64,000 nucleotides of DNA from Beijerinckiaceae bacterium (lineage in GTDB: Bacteria; Pseudomonadota; Alphaproteobacteria; Rhizobiales; Beijerinckiaceae): positions 1 to 64,000 of the forward strand of contig CANBNG010000012.1 in assembly GCA_947370975.1 (NCBI GenBank), written 5' to 3'. Numbering within the stretch: the stretch's first letter is position 1; each line of letters begins with the position of its first letter. The notes under the pieces were generated by a model. The model saw nothing but the letters and a program-made list of their open reading frames with translations, was not told where the DNA came from and ran no database searches. This document shows, one piece after another, positions 53,600 through 62,308 of the stretch. The translations under genes and the position numbers were made by a program.

Positions 53600-54628
53600 A
53601 TGAAGAGTCTGGCCATTGTTCTTGCGCTTGCAGCGCCCCTGCCCGCGCTCGCCGATCCGGTTGCCGATTTCTATCGCGGCAAGTCGATCACCATGCTGGT
53701 GGCAAGCGGCGCGGGGGGCGGCTATGACACTTATGCCCGCGTCTTTGCACGCCATGCCGTGCGCCATATTCCGGGAAACCCTGCCATTGTTGCCAAGAAC
53801 ATGCCTGCGGCAGGCGGGTTGGCGGCTGCAAGCACGCTTTACAACAATGCCGACCGCGACGCGCTGACAATGGCCGCGCTCGCCAATGTCGTGACGCTCG
53901 ATCCGCTCTTTGGCAATCCGGGTGCGCGTTACGATGCGCAGAAATTCGGCTGGATCGGCTCCATCGGCAAATTGCAGAACGTCTGCGCCACCTGGCACAC
54001 GAGCAGCGTGAAGACCATCGAGGATGCGCGCCAGCGCGAGGTCATCGTGGCGGGCTCGGGCGCCACCTCCAACACTGCCGTCGTGCCGCGCATCGTCAAT
54101 GCGTTGCTTGGCACGCGTTTCAAGGTGGTGGCCGGCTACGATCCGGCTGGCGGTCTCACTATGGCGGTGGAAAGCGGCGAGGCCGAGGGGATTTGCGGGC
54201 TCTCCTGGTCGACCATGAAAGCCTCGCGGCCAGACTGGATCTCGGGCAAGAAGCTCAATGTCATCGTCCAGATGAGCATGGAGAAATTGCCCGAGCTGCC
54301 CGACGTGCCAAGCGCGCTCGATCTCATCACCGATCCTGCCAAGCGCAAGGTGCTGGAGCTGATCCTCATCCGGCAGGAGACGGGACGCCCCTTTGCCACC
54401 GCGCCCGGCGTTCCAGCCGATCGCCTCGCAGCCCTGCGGCGGGCCTTTGACACGACGATGAAGGATCCGGAATTCCTGGCCGATGCCGAGCGCAGCCAGA
54501 TGGAGGTCGAACCTCTGACAGGCGCGCAGATCGATGCCTTCCTTGCCACCGCCTACAGCGCTCCGGCGGCCGTGGTGGCCGAGGCCGCAGCCCTCGTCGA
54601 GCCGGCAGCCGCGCAAAAGAAGCCATGA
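53600..54628 (+). CDS. Bug/TctC-family substrate-binding protein
   Basis: Periplasmic protein of 342 residues. Signal peptide: SLAIVLALAAPLPALADPVA. Bug markers: FYRGKSITMLVASGAGGGYD, HIPGNPAIVAKNMPAAGGLA and VPADRLAALRRAFDTTMKDP. It is 33 bp downstream of the racemase-like gene and ends the TRAP operon. It is a second receptor of another transporter class, without TctAB. Similar in layout to the protein at 36914-37942, though with clearly different sequence. Confidence 0.9.
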   Translation: MKSLAIVLALAAPLPALADPVADFYRGKSITMLVASGAGGGYDTYARVFARHAVRHIPGNPAIVAKNMPAAGGLAAASTLYNNADRDALTMAALANVVTLDPLFGNPGARYDAQKFGWIGSIGKLQNVCATWHTSSVKTIEDARQREVIVAGSGATSNTAVVPRIVNALLGTRFKVVAGYDPAGGLTMAVESGEAEGICGLSWSTMKASRPDWISGKKLNVIVQMSMEKLPELPDVPSALDLITDPAKRKVLELILIRQETGRPFATAPGVPADRLAALRRAFDTTMKDPEFLADAERSQMEVEPLTGAQIDAFLATAYSAPAAVVAEAAALVEPAAAQKKP

Positions 54629-54672
54629 GGCAAAGGCATGGCTTGAAGGCGAAAACCCCTTGAAAAAGAAAT

Positions 54673-54695
54673 GCCCGCCTCACGAGGAGGCGGGC
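54673..54695. terminator. Terminator-like hairpin after the TRAP operon
   Basis: GCCCGCCTC (54673-54681) and GAGGCGGGC (54687-54695) form a perfect 9-bp stem with loop ACGAG, 45 bp past the last stop codon. On the plus strand no T run follows; the T-rich side (ATTTCTTTTTC) is on the minus strand. It probably still serves as the operon's terminator. Confidence 0.6.
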
Positions 54696-55124
54696 CAGTC
54701 AAGGGAGGAGTAGCCCTGGGGAGCGATGCCCCTCTGGGGGACGGACATCGCAGGCTATCCCGCAGTGGCATACGTAGACGAAATTCTTCGGATCACCAGA
54801 GGCTCGCTGAAAAGTTCTGGAATTTTGTGCGTTTTGCGGGTCGATTTAGCTCATTTTAGGTTTCAGACTCCGATTACGGGCTGAAACCGCGCCTTTCGGC
54901 CATGAAAATCGGCCCATATTTAGGAAAGTTTACCCCGACTCAGGATTTTGGGCGGCGAACCGATGTGCGCTCCCGCGGGTAGAGAAAATTTATTCCATTT
55001 TTTATGTGAAATTCAGAAAAGCCATCTACCCAATGTGAATTGCTGGCGACAGGTCGATGCGCTAAAACTTTGCATTCCACCAGATGTGGCGGGCGCTCAC
55101 CGGCGGCCGCACCGGAGGGATCCA
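54696..55124 (+). promoter_or_regulatory. Upstream region of the sulfite reductase operon
   Basis: About 430 bases without a gene, more AT-rich from 54780 on. It contains an 8-bp inverted repeat, GGTTTCAG (54859-54866) and CTGAAACC (54881-54888), with a 14-base spacer, which could be an operator or hairpin, and an A/T stretch at 54980-55015 suited to a promoter. No regulator family's site was recognised. Confidence 0.45.
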
Positions 55125-55439
55125 ATGGGTTTCGTCAATGTGGTCGATCGCGAGGGCGAGCACCGCGCGTTTGAAGCTGTCGAAGGCTGGCGGCTGATGG
55201 AAATCCTGCGCGATTATCGCGTCGGCATCGAGGGTGTGTGCGGCGGGGCCTGCGATTGCGCCTCCTGCCATGTCGTCATCGATGAGGCCTGGGCCTCAAA
55301 GCTCTTTCCCCCGCGCGATGACGAACTCGACAAGCTCGACGAGCTGCCGCTCATCGAGCCGACCTCCCGCCTTTCCTGCCAGATCATCTGGTCAGACGCG
55401 CTCGACGGCCTCACCCTCACGCTCCCACCGGAAATCTGA
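55125..55439 (+). CDS. [2Fe-2S] ferredoxin, adrenodoxin-type
   Basis: Electron carrier of 104 residues. Cluster motif C-x5-C-x2-C in EGVCGGACDCASCHVVIDE plus the distant Cys in SRLSCQIIWSD. Acidic surface segment PRDDELDKLDELPLIEP is typical of the family. The ATG at 55125 follows GGAGG; the frame is open from 54948 without a signal. Its stop overlaps the next start by 1 base, tying it to the sulfite reductase operon, so it is a likely electron donor to the reductase. Similar ferredoxins also serve P450 or Fe-S assembly. Confidence 0.9.
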   Translation: MGFVNVVDREGEHRAFEAVEGWRLMEILRDYRVGIEGVCGGACDCASCHVVIDEAWASKLFPPRDDELDKLDELPLIEPTSRLSCQIIWSDALDGLTLTLPPEI

Positions 55440-55780
55440 TGTCCCCCCCAAAGCGCCCGCCCCTTCCCGTCATCCTGCTTGCCAATGACCTGCTCGACGG
55501 CGAGGTCGTGTTCTGGACGGGGGCAGATTGGTCGCCCGTGCTTGCAGCTGCGCGCATCGCCCAAGACGAGAACGCCGCCAGCGCGCTGGAAGAAGCTGCC
55601 CAGCAGGGGCTTGGCGTGCAAAAAGTTGTCGATGCCTATCTCGTGGATGTGAGGCTGGATGCGCAGGGGCACGCCGCGCCGCGCCATTATCGCGAAAAGA
55701 TCAAGACACTGGGCCCCACCACGCGCCGCGATCTCGGCAAGCAGGCCCGCCCTCTCAACACGCCCGGCGCGGGGATCTGA
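55439..55780 (+). CDS. DUF2849 domain protein
   Basis: Small cytosolic protein of 113 residues, starting PLPVILLANDLLDGEVVFWT, with WSPVLAAARIAQDENAASAL and a DAYLVDV strand. DUF2849 proteins are typically encoded between cysG and cysI in alphaproteobacteria; function is unknown. Here it sits between a ferredoxin and the reductase, overlapping the former by 1 base and 1 base from the latter's start, so it is tightly coupled. Confidence 0.85.
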   Translation: MSPPKRPPLPVILLANDLLDGEVVFWTGADWSPVLAAARIAQDENAASALEEAAQQGLGVQKVVDAYLVDVRLDAQGHAAPRHYREKIKTLGPTTRRDLGKQARPLNTPGAGI

Positions 55781-55781
55781 C

Positions 55782-57449
55782 ATGTATCGCTATGACGAAT
55801 TCGACGCCAATTTCGTGCGCGAACGCGTGGCGCAATTTCGCACGCAGGTGGAACGGCGCGTCGAAGGCGCGCTGACCGAGGATGAATTTCGGCCGCTGCG
55901 TCTGAAGAACGGCGTCTATCTGCAATTGCACGCCTATATGCTGCGCATCGCCATTCCCTATGGCACGCTGTCGTCGCGGCAATTGAACCAGCTCGCAGTC
56001 ATCGCGGAGACCTATGACCGCGGCTATGGCCATTTCACCACACGCACCAACATGCAGTTCAACTGGCCAAAACTGCGCGATGTGCCCGACATTCTCGATC
56101 TTCTTGCCGATGTCGACATGCATTGCATCCAGACCTCGGGCAATTGCATCCGCAATGTCACGGCTGATCATTTCGCAGGCGTCGCCGAAGACGAGATCGA
56201 AGACCCCCGCCCCACAGCCGAACTCGTCCGGCAATGGTCGAGCCTGCATCCGGAATTCGATTTCCTGCCGCGCAAGTTCAAGATTGCTGTCACCGGCTCG
56301 CCGCGCGACCGCGCTGTGGTCAAGGCGCATGATATCGGCCTGCGCATCCTGCGCGCGCCAAATGGCGAAATAGGCTATGAGGTGATGGTTGGCGGCGGTC
56401 TTGGCCGCACACCGATGATCGCTAAAACCATCCGCAGCTTCCTACCGAAATCCGACCTGCTCGCCTACCTGGAGGCGGTTCTGCGCGTCTATAATCTCGA
56501 GGGACGCCGCGACAACAAATACAAGGCGCGGGTGAAAATCCTCGTGCACGAAATCGGCTCGGAAGCTTTCGCCCGTCTGGTAGAAGCTGAATTTGCCAAG
56601 CTCGACGGACCCTCCATTGCCGCCGATCCGCAAGAAGTCGCACGTATCGCGGCCTATTTTGCGCCTCCCGCCTATGAGCCTCTGCCTGCGCGCAGCCTGG
56701 CTTTTGAAACGGCGAAAAACGAGAACCGCAGCTTCGCCCATTGGGCCGCGATCAATCTCTTCCCCCATCGCGTCCCGGGCTATAGCGCGCTCACCGTTTC
56801 GCTCAAGGCCATCGGAGAAGCACCCGGCGACATTACAGCGGACCAGATGCGCGCTGTGGCGCGTTTGGCGGCGCGTTATTCGTTTGACGAAATGCGCATC
56901 ACCCATGCGCAAAATGTCGTGCTGCCCCATGTCCGCAAGGATGATCTTTTCGCTGTCTGGCAGGGACTGGTCGACGCTGGGCTGGCAACAGCCAATGTCG
57001 GGCTGATCACCGATATCATCGCCTGCCCCGGCCTTGATTATTGCTCGCTCGCCACCGCGCGTTCGATCCCGATTGCGCAGGCGATTGCGCATCGTTTCGC
57101 AGATGAAAAGCGCCAGGCCGACATTGGCGAATTGAACATCAAGATTTCAGGCTGCATCAATGCCTGCGCGCATCACCATGTCGGTCACATCGGCATTCTC
57201 GGCCTCGAAAAGAGCGGCGAGGAATCCTACCAGATCACGCTCGGGGGCGACGCCACCGAAACGGCCGCCATCGGCGAGCGGCTTGGGCCGGGCCTTGCGG
57301 CCGAGGACGTGCCTGACGCCATCGAGCGCATTGTGGGCGTCTATCTCGCCCACCGCGCGCAGGGCGAAACCTTCATCGAGGCGGTGCGTCGCCTTGGCCT
57401 TGAGCCTTTCAAGGCTGCCTTTCAGGAGAAGACCAATGCCGCTGCTTGA
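55782..57449 (+). CDS. cysI: Nitrite/sulfite reductase, siroheme-[4Fe-4S] (CysI-like)
   Basis: Six-electron reductase of 555 residues, probably making sulfide from sulfite for cysteine synthesis. Two ferredoxin-like half repeats; TRTNMQFNWPKLRDVPDILD in the first half, and siroheme/Fe4S4 ligands CPGLDYC and GCINACAHHHVGHIGILGLE in the second. No flavin domain, so electrons come from a ferredoxin or another donor; a ferredoxin is the first gene of the operon. Assignment as sulfite rather than nitrite reductase rests on the DUF2849/DUF934 neighbours. The next gene starts 14 bases before its stop. Confidence 0.9.
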   Translation: MYRYDEFDANFVRERVAQFRTQVERRVEGALTEDEFRPLRLKNGVYLQLHAYMLRIAIPYGTLSSRQLNQLAVIAETYDRGYGHFTTRTNMQFNWPKLRDVPDILDLLADVDMHCIQTSGNCIRNVTADHFAGVAEDEIEDPRPTAELVRQWSSLHPEFDFLPRKFKIAVTGSPRDRAVVKAHDIGLRILRAPNGEIGYEVMVGGGLGRTPMIAKTIRSFLPKSDLLAYLEAVLRVYNLEGRRDNKYKARVKILVHEIGSEAFARLVEAEFAKLDGPSIAADPQEVARIAAYFAPPAYEPLPARSLAFETAKNENRSFAHWAAINLFPHRVPGYSALTVSLKAIGEAPGDITADQMRAVARLAARYSFDEMRITHAQNVVLPHVRKDDLFAVWQGLVDAGLATANVGLITDIIACPGLDYCSLATARSIPIAQAIAHRFADEKRQADIGELNIKISGCINACAHHHVGHIGILGLEKSGEESYQITLGGDATETAAIGERLGPGLAAEDVPDAIERIVGVYLAHRAQGETFIEAVRRLGLEPFKAAFQEKTNAAA

Positions 57450-57942
57450 TCGCGACGGCCTGCGCGCGGATATCTGGCGCGCGGGCGCGGACGATGTCGC
57501 AGGCGCCGACTGCATTCTTGTTGCTCTCAGCGAGCTTGAGGCTGCACTGGCTGGCAACGGGCGCGGCCGCAGGATCGGCGTTGCCATCGCCAACGACGTC
57601 AAGGCAGCCACGCTGAAGCCTGTGCTCGACCAGCTCGAGCTTGTTTCCATCGCTTTCCCCAATCATGGCGACGGGCGAGGCTTCAGCCTCGCCAGACAAT
57701 TGCGCGCGGCAGGTTTCAAGGGAAGATTGCGCGCGAGCGGCCCCCTGATTGCCGATCAATTCGCCTTTGCACTCGCCTGCGGATTCGACGAGATCGATCT
57801 GCCGGAGGCTCTTGCTGCGCGCCAGCCTGTCGCACACTGGCTGGCGGCTCTGGCCAGCATGAGCACCAGCTATCAGCGCGGCTATGGCGCGCAGAATATC
57901 CTCGATGCACGCCGACTTGCGCGTGCGCGCCCCGCCTCCTGA
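57436..57942 (+). CDS. DUF934 domain protein (sulfate-assimilation associated)
   Basis: Cytosolic protein of 168 residues. DUF934 features: RRIGVAIANDVKAATLKPVL, LVSIAFPNHGDGRGFSLARQ, then LRASGPLIADQFAFALACGF and SMSTSYQRGYG. Function is unknown; the family accompanies sulfite reductase and PAPS/APS reductase genes. The ATG at 57436 has AGGAG upstream and overlaps the reductase by 14 bases. No cysH follows here, unlike in many relatives. Confidence 0.87.
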   Translation: MPLLDRDGLRADIWRAGADDVAGADCILVALSELEAALAGNGRGRRIGVAIANDVKAATLKPVLDQLELVSIAFPNHGDGRGFSLARQLRAAGFKGRLRASGPLIADQFAFALACGFDEIDLPEALAARQPVAHWLAALASMSTSYQRGYGAQNILDARRLARARPAS

Positions 57943-57959
57943 CGAGAACTGGACAGGGC

Positions 57960-58424
57960 ATGGATTCTATTGACCGCAAGATTCTGACTGCGCTGCAGGC
58001 GGATGCGACCATCTCCATCGCTGAGCTCGCCGACCGTGTCGGCCTGTCGCAGACACCCTGCTGGAAGCGCATTCAGCGGCTGGAGGCAAGCGGTGTGATC
58101 CTTGGCCGCGTTGCACTGGTTGCGCCCGAGAAGATCGGCCTCGGCCTCACCGTCTTCGTGCAGATCGAGACGCCTGACCATTCGGTCCATTGGCTCGACC
58201 GTTTCGCCCGCGCCGTCACCACCATGCCCGAAGTGATGGAATTCTATCGCATGGCGGGGGATGTCGATTATCTGCTGCGCGTGGTTGTCGCCGACATGGC
58301 CGATTACGACCGCTTCTACAAAAAGCTGATCGAGGAGTTCCAGCTCAAGAACGTCACCTCGCGCTTTGCCATGGAGCGGATCAAATCCACCACAGCTTTC
58401 CGGGTGCCTGAAACAGCCACGTGA
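57960..58424 (+). CDS. Lrp/AsnC family transcriptional regulator
   Basis: DNA-binding regulator of 154 residues. N-terminal helix-turn-helix: SIDRKILTALQADATISIAE, then RVGLSQTPCWKRIQRLEASG. C-terminal RAM (ligand-binding) domain: PEVMEFYRMAGDVDYLLRVV. Such proteins sense amino acids or related metabolites. It is 17 bp after the DUF934 gene and may be cotranscribed and regulate the sulfur operon, which is inference. Confidence 0.93.
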   Translation: MDSIDRKILTALQADATISIAELADRVGLSQTPCWKRIQRLEASGVILGRVALVAPEKIGLGLTVFVQIETPDHSVHWLDRFARAVTTMPEVMEFYRMAGDVDYLLRVVVADMADYDRFYKKLIEEFQLKNVTSRFAMERIKSTTAFRVPETAT

Positions 58425-58496
58425 TTTTTTCTCCGCACTGGTGCAGATTAGGCGAGGACGGCAGCGGCGAGACAGCCGCGCCGGCGGAGGAAGATC

Positions 58497-59450
58497 ATGA
58501 TCCATTCACGTCTGTTTGCGCTCGCCTGTGTCTCGTTTCTTGCCCTTGAGGCCAGCGCCCGGGCTGACGACCAGCTCAAAGTCGCCGTCGGCCAGCGCGG
58601 CGTCTACGAAAATTCCATTTCCGAACTCGGCCAGGACAAGGGCTTCTTCAAGAAGCACGGACTTGTGCTCGACGTCCTCTACACGCAGGGCTCGGGCGAG
58701 ACGCAGCAAGCGGTCATCTCCGGCTCTGTCGATATTGGCATTGGCGTTGGTACGCATTCGGTGATGGGCGCCTTTTCAAAAGGCGCACCGATCCGCGCCA
58801 TCGGCTCGACGATTACCGGCGCTTATGAATTCTGGTACGTGCGCGCGGATTCCCCGATCAAGACGTTCAAGGACGCCGCCGACAAGATGGTGGCCTATTC
58901 CACCAATGGCTCCTCGACCATGATGATGGTCGCAGCCATGCAGAAGCAGTTCGACGTCAAGGTGAAGCCGACCGCCACCGGCAGCCCGACAGCAACATTC
59001 ACGCAAGTGATGAGCGGCCAGATCGATGTGGGCTGGTCAGCGCCCCCGCTCGCCTATCAGCCGGTGATGGACGGCAAGACCCGCATGCTCGTGCCCGGCC
59101 GCGACATTGTCGCCTTCCGCAGCCAGTCGATCCGCGTCATCGCGGCCAATGCGGGTGATCTCGACAAGCGCCGCGACGTCTACGCGCGTTATCTTGCCGC
59201 CTATAAGGAGACGATCGACTGGATGTATTCCGATCCCGCATCGATCGACGCCTACGCGAAATGGGCCGAAGTGAGCCCGGAGCTCGCGAGGAAAGTCCGC
59301 GATGACTTCCTGCCCAAGGACATCGTGAACCCGAGTCGGATCGACGGCATCGATGCGATGGTGGAAGACGCCATAACCTACAAGCTGCTCGCCGCGCCAC
59401 TGACGAAAGAGCAGCTGGCAACGCTGTTCCAGCGACCGGACGTGAAGTGA
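58497..59450 (+). CDS. NMT1/SsuA-type ABC substrate-binding protein
   Basis: Periplasmic protein of 317 residues. Signal peptide: LFALACVSFLALEASARADD. Markers: ISELGQDKGFFKKHGLVLDV, AVISGSVDIGIGVGTHSVMG and RAIGSTITGAYEFWYVRADS. The ligand may be an alkanesulfonate, nitrate or pyrimidine-type compound. It is 72 bp after the Lrp-type regulator, with GGAGGAAG before its start. No ABC permease or ATPase follows. Confidence 0.88.
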   Translation: MIHSRLFALACVSFLALEASARADDQLKVAVGQRGVYENSISELGQDKGFFKKHGLVLDVLYTQGSGETQQAVISGSVDIGIGVGTHSVMGAFSKGAPIRAIGSTITGAYEFWYVRADSPIKTFKDAADKMVAYSTNGSSTMMMVAAMQKQFDVKVKPTATGSPTATFTQVMSGQIDVGWSAPPLAYQPVMDGKTRMLVPGRDIVAFRSQSIRVIAANAGDLDKRRDVYARYLAAYKETIDWMYSDPASIDAYAKWAEVSPELARKVRDDFLPKDIVNPSRIDGIDAMVEDAITYKLLAAPLTKEQLATLFQRPDVK

Positions 59451-59501
59451 AGGCACAATAGCAAAACCCCGCAAAAGACCCTCACAAACCGCCACCTTAT
59501 T

Positions 59502-59523
59502 CCCCTCCCCCTTGTGGGGAGGG
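59502..59523. repeat. Fragment of the ~190-bp intergenic repeat
   Basis: CCCCTCCCCCTTGTGGGGAG with flanking GG repeats the end sequence of the elements at 29568 and 43531, between two convergent genes. It forms a short CCCTCCCC/GGGGAGGG hairpin that may act as terminator for the minus-strand gene. Confidence 0.7.
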
Positions 59524-59535
59524 AGTCAGGCGGCT

Positions 59536-60777
59536 TCAACCCTTCGCTTCTGCCTTGCCCATCGGCGTGAAGAACACGAACAGATTGGCGATCACGATTG
59601 TCGCGGCGAGAAAGTAGAAGGCAGACATGATGCCGTAAGTATCGGCGAGCACGCCGGCAGCGTAAGGGCCGATGGCCTGGCCGACTGCCTGCGTTCCAAA
59701 CATTATGCCGATGGCGCTGCCGCCCATGTTGCGGGGCGTGGCATCGAGCAGCCAGGCCTGCAGCACAGCGCGAATCGAGAACAGGAAGAAGCCGAGCAGT
59801 GCGATCAGCAGTACGAAGAAATCCGAGCCGCCTGCAGCGATCATGGCCAGCAGCACGACAGCCGTCATGCCCATACTGGTGAGAATGATCTGACGCCGCC
59901 CCATGCGGTCCGACAAATGGCCGGCAATAGGCGCTGCCGCAAAGCCCGCGGCCTGCACGGCGAACATGCAGACGCCGACCCAGAACACCGAATAGCCCAT
60001 GTCATTGGCCAGATAGAGCGGCAGGAAGGTCATCAGCGCGCTTTGCGTCAGCGCGCGAAACGCCGAGCTGCCCGAGATCATGACCAGCGCCTTGCTCTTG
60101 AGCAGCGTGCGGAAGGAGGAGAGCAGCGCCTTGCCCTTCAGGCGGCTCTCTGCCGCCTCGCCCTTGCCGGCGGCTTTTTCAGCCGAATAGATCCGGCCGA
60201 GATAGAACAGAATGGCGGCCGACATCAGAATGCCCGGCACGACATTCATCACCACCACTTCGCGCCAATTGTAGGTCTGCAAAAGGAAGCCGATGGCCAG
60301 CGGGGCGACCGCATCGCCAAAATTGCCGCCCATGCCGTGAAAGGCCATGACGAGGCCCTTGCGCTCCGGGAAGCGGTTGGCGAGCCAAGGGATGGCAGTC
60401 GGATGCCAGAGATTGTTGCCGATGCCGATCAGCACCGCGCAGGACAGGATCATCCAATAAGAATGGACATAGCCCATCACCAGATAGGGAAAGCCGATCC
60501 AGAACAGCGACAGGGCCATGAGAATGCCCTTGCGGCCCACCGAGTCGACAAAGATGCCGCCCGGAATATTGGCGATGGCGCCCGCCGCATATTGAAAGGC
60601 AATGATCGCGCCGATCTGGCTGTAGTTGAGCCCAAGCTCGCGCCCGATGAGCGGGAGCAGCAGATAGAAGGTCGCCGGATACCAATGGGTGAGCGCGTGG
60701 CCCGTGCAGACAACCCAGACTTCGCGGAAGGATCTGCGGGGCGCGACATCGTCCGTGCCAGTGGTGATCGCAGTCAT
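59536..60777 (-). CDS. MFS transporter (fosmidomycin-resistance-like subfamily)
   Basis: Membrane transporter of 413 residues with about 12 helices. N-terminal half: WVVCTGHALTHWYPATFYLL, typical of the FSR group, then GGIFVDSVGRKGILMALSLF. C-terminal half: APIAGHLSDRMGRRQIILTS, the loop 8-9 MFS signature. Cytosolic loop rich in Ala/Glu/Lys between the halves. Substrate unknown. The ATG at 60777 follows GAGGAGG. Monocistronic. Confidence 0.9.
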   Translation of the reverse strand: MTAITTGTDDVAPRRSFREVWVVCTGHALTHWYPATFYLLLPLIGRELGLNYSQIGAIIAFQYAAGAIANIPGGIFVDSVGRKGILMALSLFWIGFPYLVMGYVHSYWMILSCAVLIGIGNNLWHPTAIPWLANRFPERKGLVMAFHGMGGNFGDAVAPLAIGFLLQTYNWREVVVMNVVPGILMSAAILFYLGRIYSAEKAAGKGEAAESRLKGKALLSSFRTLLKSKALVMISGSSAFRALTQSALMTFLPLYLANDMGYSVFWVGVCMFAVQAAGFAAAPIAGHLSDRMGRRQIILTSMGMTAVVLLAMIAAGGSDFFVLLIALLGFFLFSIRAVLQAWLLDATPRNMGGSAIGIMFGTQAVGQAIGPYAAGVLADTYGIMSAFYFLAATIVIANLFVFFTPMGKAEAKG

Positions 60778-60897
60778 TTTTCCTCCTCGTTGCGGGGCAA
60801 AGCATCGCGCGCGCCGTCCCTCTTTTCGGGGCTCGGCAGGGATGCACGTATCGAGGGTGTTTAGGGCGAATTGTCTGGTTTGGCCAGAGCCTGAAGG

Positions 60898-62298
60898 TCA
60901 CACGGGCCAGAACAGCAGCGCCCAGCTGGCGCAGCCGATGGCGGCGGCTCCGGCCAGGGCGCAAGTGGCGGCGACACGGCGCAAAAGCCGGGGCGCGTAA
61001 AGAGCCGTGACCTGCCAGCCGAGAAAGACCGACCAGAGGCCTGCGCCCAGCAAGAGCGCGATGCGGAGGGCGCCGACGAAGGACAGCGTCAGCCCTTCCG
61101 CGCGCAGCATGGTCAGTGTGAGCGCCGACAGGCCGAGAAAGACGCCACAGCCGGCGACCGGAATCAGCACCTGCGCCAGATGATGAAAGCGCTTGGCATT
61201 CCAGAACCCCAGTGCGCGATTGGCCAGCGCGAGGCAGGCGAGCACGCCCGCCCCGATCAGCAGGGCCATTCCGATGATGTAGCCAACGAGCAGCACGCCA
61301 TCGAGCGGCGTCAGCATGTCGTTCTGCGCCGGATAATTGGTGAGGATGAACCAGGGGAGATGGGGCTCGAGCAGCCAGGTCCAGCCCATGTCCACGAGCC
61401 TTTCGGCCAACGCCTGCTTGACCTCGATGAAGAGGTCGCTGGAGGACCAGTGGAAGGCGCCCGCTGCAATGCCCATCAGTCCGAAAACGATCAGCACCGT
61501 TTCCCACGGCTTGGTGCGCAGGCCAGCAACATGGACGATCTCATGGTTTGGCGAGCGCCGCGCCAATGTCACCGCGCCGCGAAAGCCGCTGCAACGCCCG
61601 CACATATGGCACAGGCTGCCACCCTTCATGGTGCGGATGGGCACCAGCGGCGCGCAATTGACGTGCGGCATGGGTGCATCCACCGGCTTCTTCCAGGCGC
61701 GCCAATCGTCCTGATTGACCCGGAAATGCAGCGGCGCGAGTTTCGAGAGGACGCCAAAGACACCTGTCACCGGGCAGAGATAGCGACACCAGACGCGTTT
61801 CGAGCGACCGTAGAGATAGCCGACAACAATAGCGCCCACAGTCGAGCCGCCGAGGATGAGGAGCGCGGGGCCGGGATATTGATAGACGCTCACCATCTGC
61901 CCGTAGATTGTCGTCAGCGCGAAGGCGACGAAGGGCCAGCCCGCCCACGTCAGCCAGCGCGGCACGGCAAAGCCCCTGCCCTTCTCGCTGGCAAATTCCG
62001 ACAGCGCGCCTTCCGGGCACAAAAGCCCGCACCAGAGGCGACCGACCAGCACCATCGACAGCAGCACGAACGGCCACCACAGGCCCCAGAAGGCAAATTG
62101 CGCGAACAAGGTCACATCCGTCCAGATATGGGCGGCGCGCGTCGGCAAGGGCAGGAAGGCGGGAAGCGCGATCAGCAAACCATAAATGACGACCACGCCC
62201 CATTGCAGACAGCGGATCGCGCTCTGGTGGCGCATCAGCCAGTCACCGCTCGCGGCAAGCAGACGGTCGATGCCGGCGTCTGGCACGGCAAGGCTCAT
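60898..62298 (-). CDS. FtrD-like membrane 4Fe-4S ferredoxin of ferrous iron uptake system
   Basis: Polytopic membrane protein of 466 residues with NapH-like iron-sulfur motifs: GRLWCGLLCPEGALSEF, VWCRYLCPVTGVFGV and the cluster GGSLCHMCGRCSGFRG. About ten hydrophobic segments. It is the last gene of the FtrABCD-type operon and is thought to accept an electron from Fe2+ oxidised during import. It starts 10 bp after the FTR1 gene. Confidence 0.85.
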   Translation of the reverse strand: MSLAVPDAGIDRLLAASGDWLMRHQSAIRCLQWGVVVIYGLLIALPAFLPLPTRAAHIWTDVTLFAQFAFWGLWWPFVLLSMVLVGRLWCGLLCPEGALSEFASEKGRGFAVPRWLTWAGWPFVAFALTTIYGQMVSVYQYPGPALLILGGSTVGAIVVGYLYGRSKRVWCRYLCPVTGVFGVLSKLAPLHFRVNQDDWRAWKKPVDAPMPHVNCAPLVPIRTMKGGSLCHMCGRCSGFRGAVTLARRSPNHEIVHVAGLRTKPWETVLIVFGLMGIAAGAFHWSSSDLFIEVKQALAERLVDMGWTWLLEPHLPWFILTNYPAQNDMLTPLDGVLLVGYIIGMALLIGAGVLACLALANRALGFWNAKRFHHLAQVLIPVAGCGVFLGLSALTLTMLRAEGLTLSFVGALRIALLLGAGLWSVFLGWQVTALYAPRLLRRVAATCALAGAAAIGCASWALLFWPV

Positions 62299-62308
62299 GT
62301 GCGGGTTC

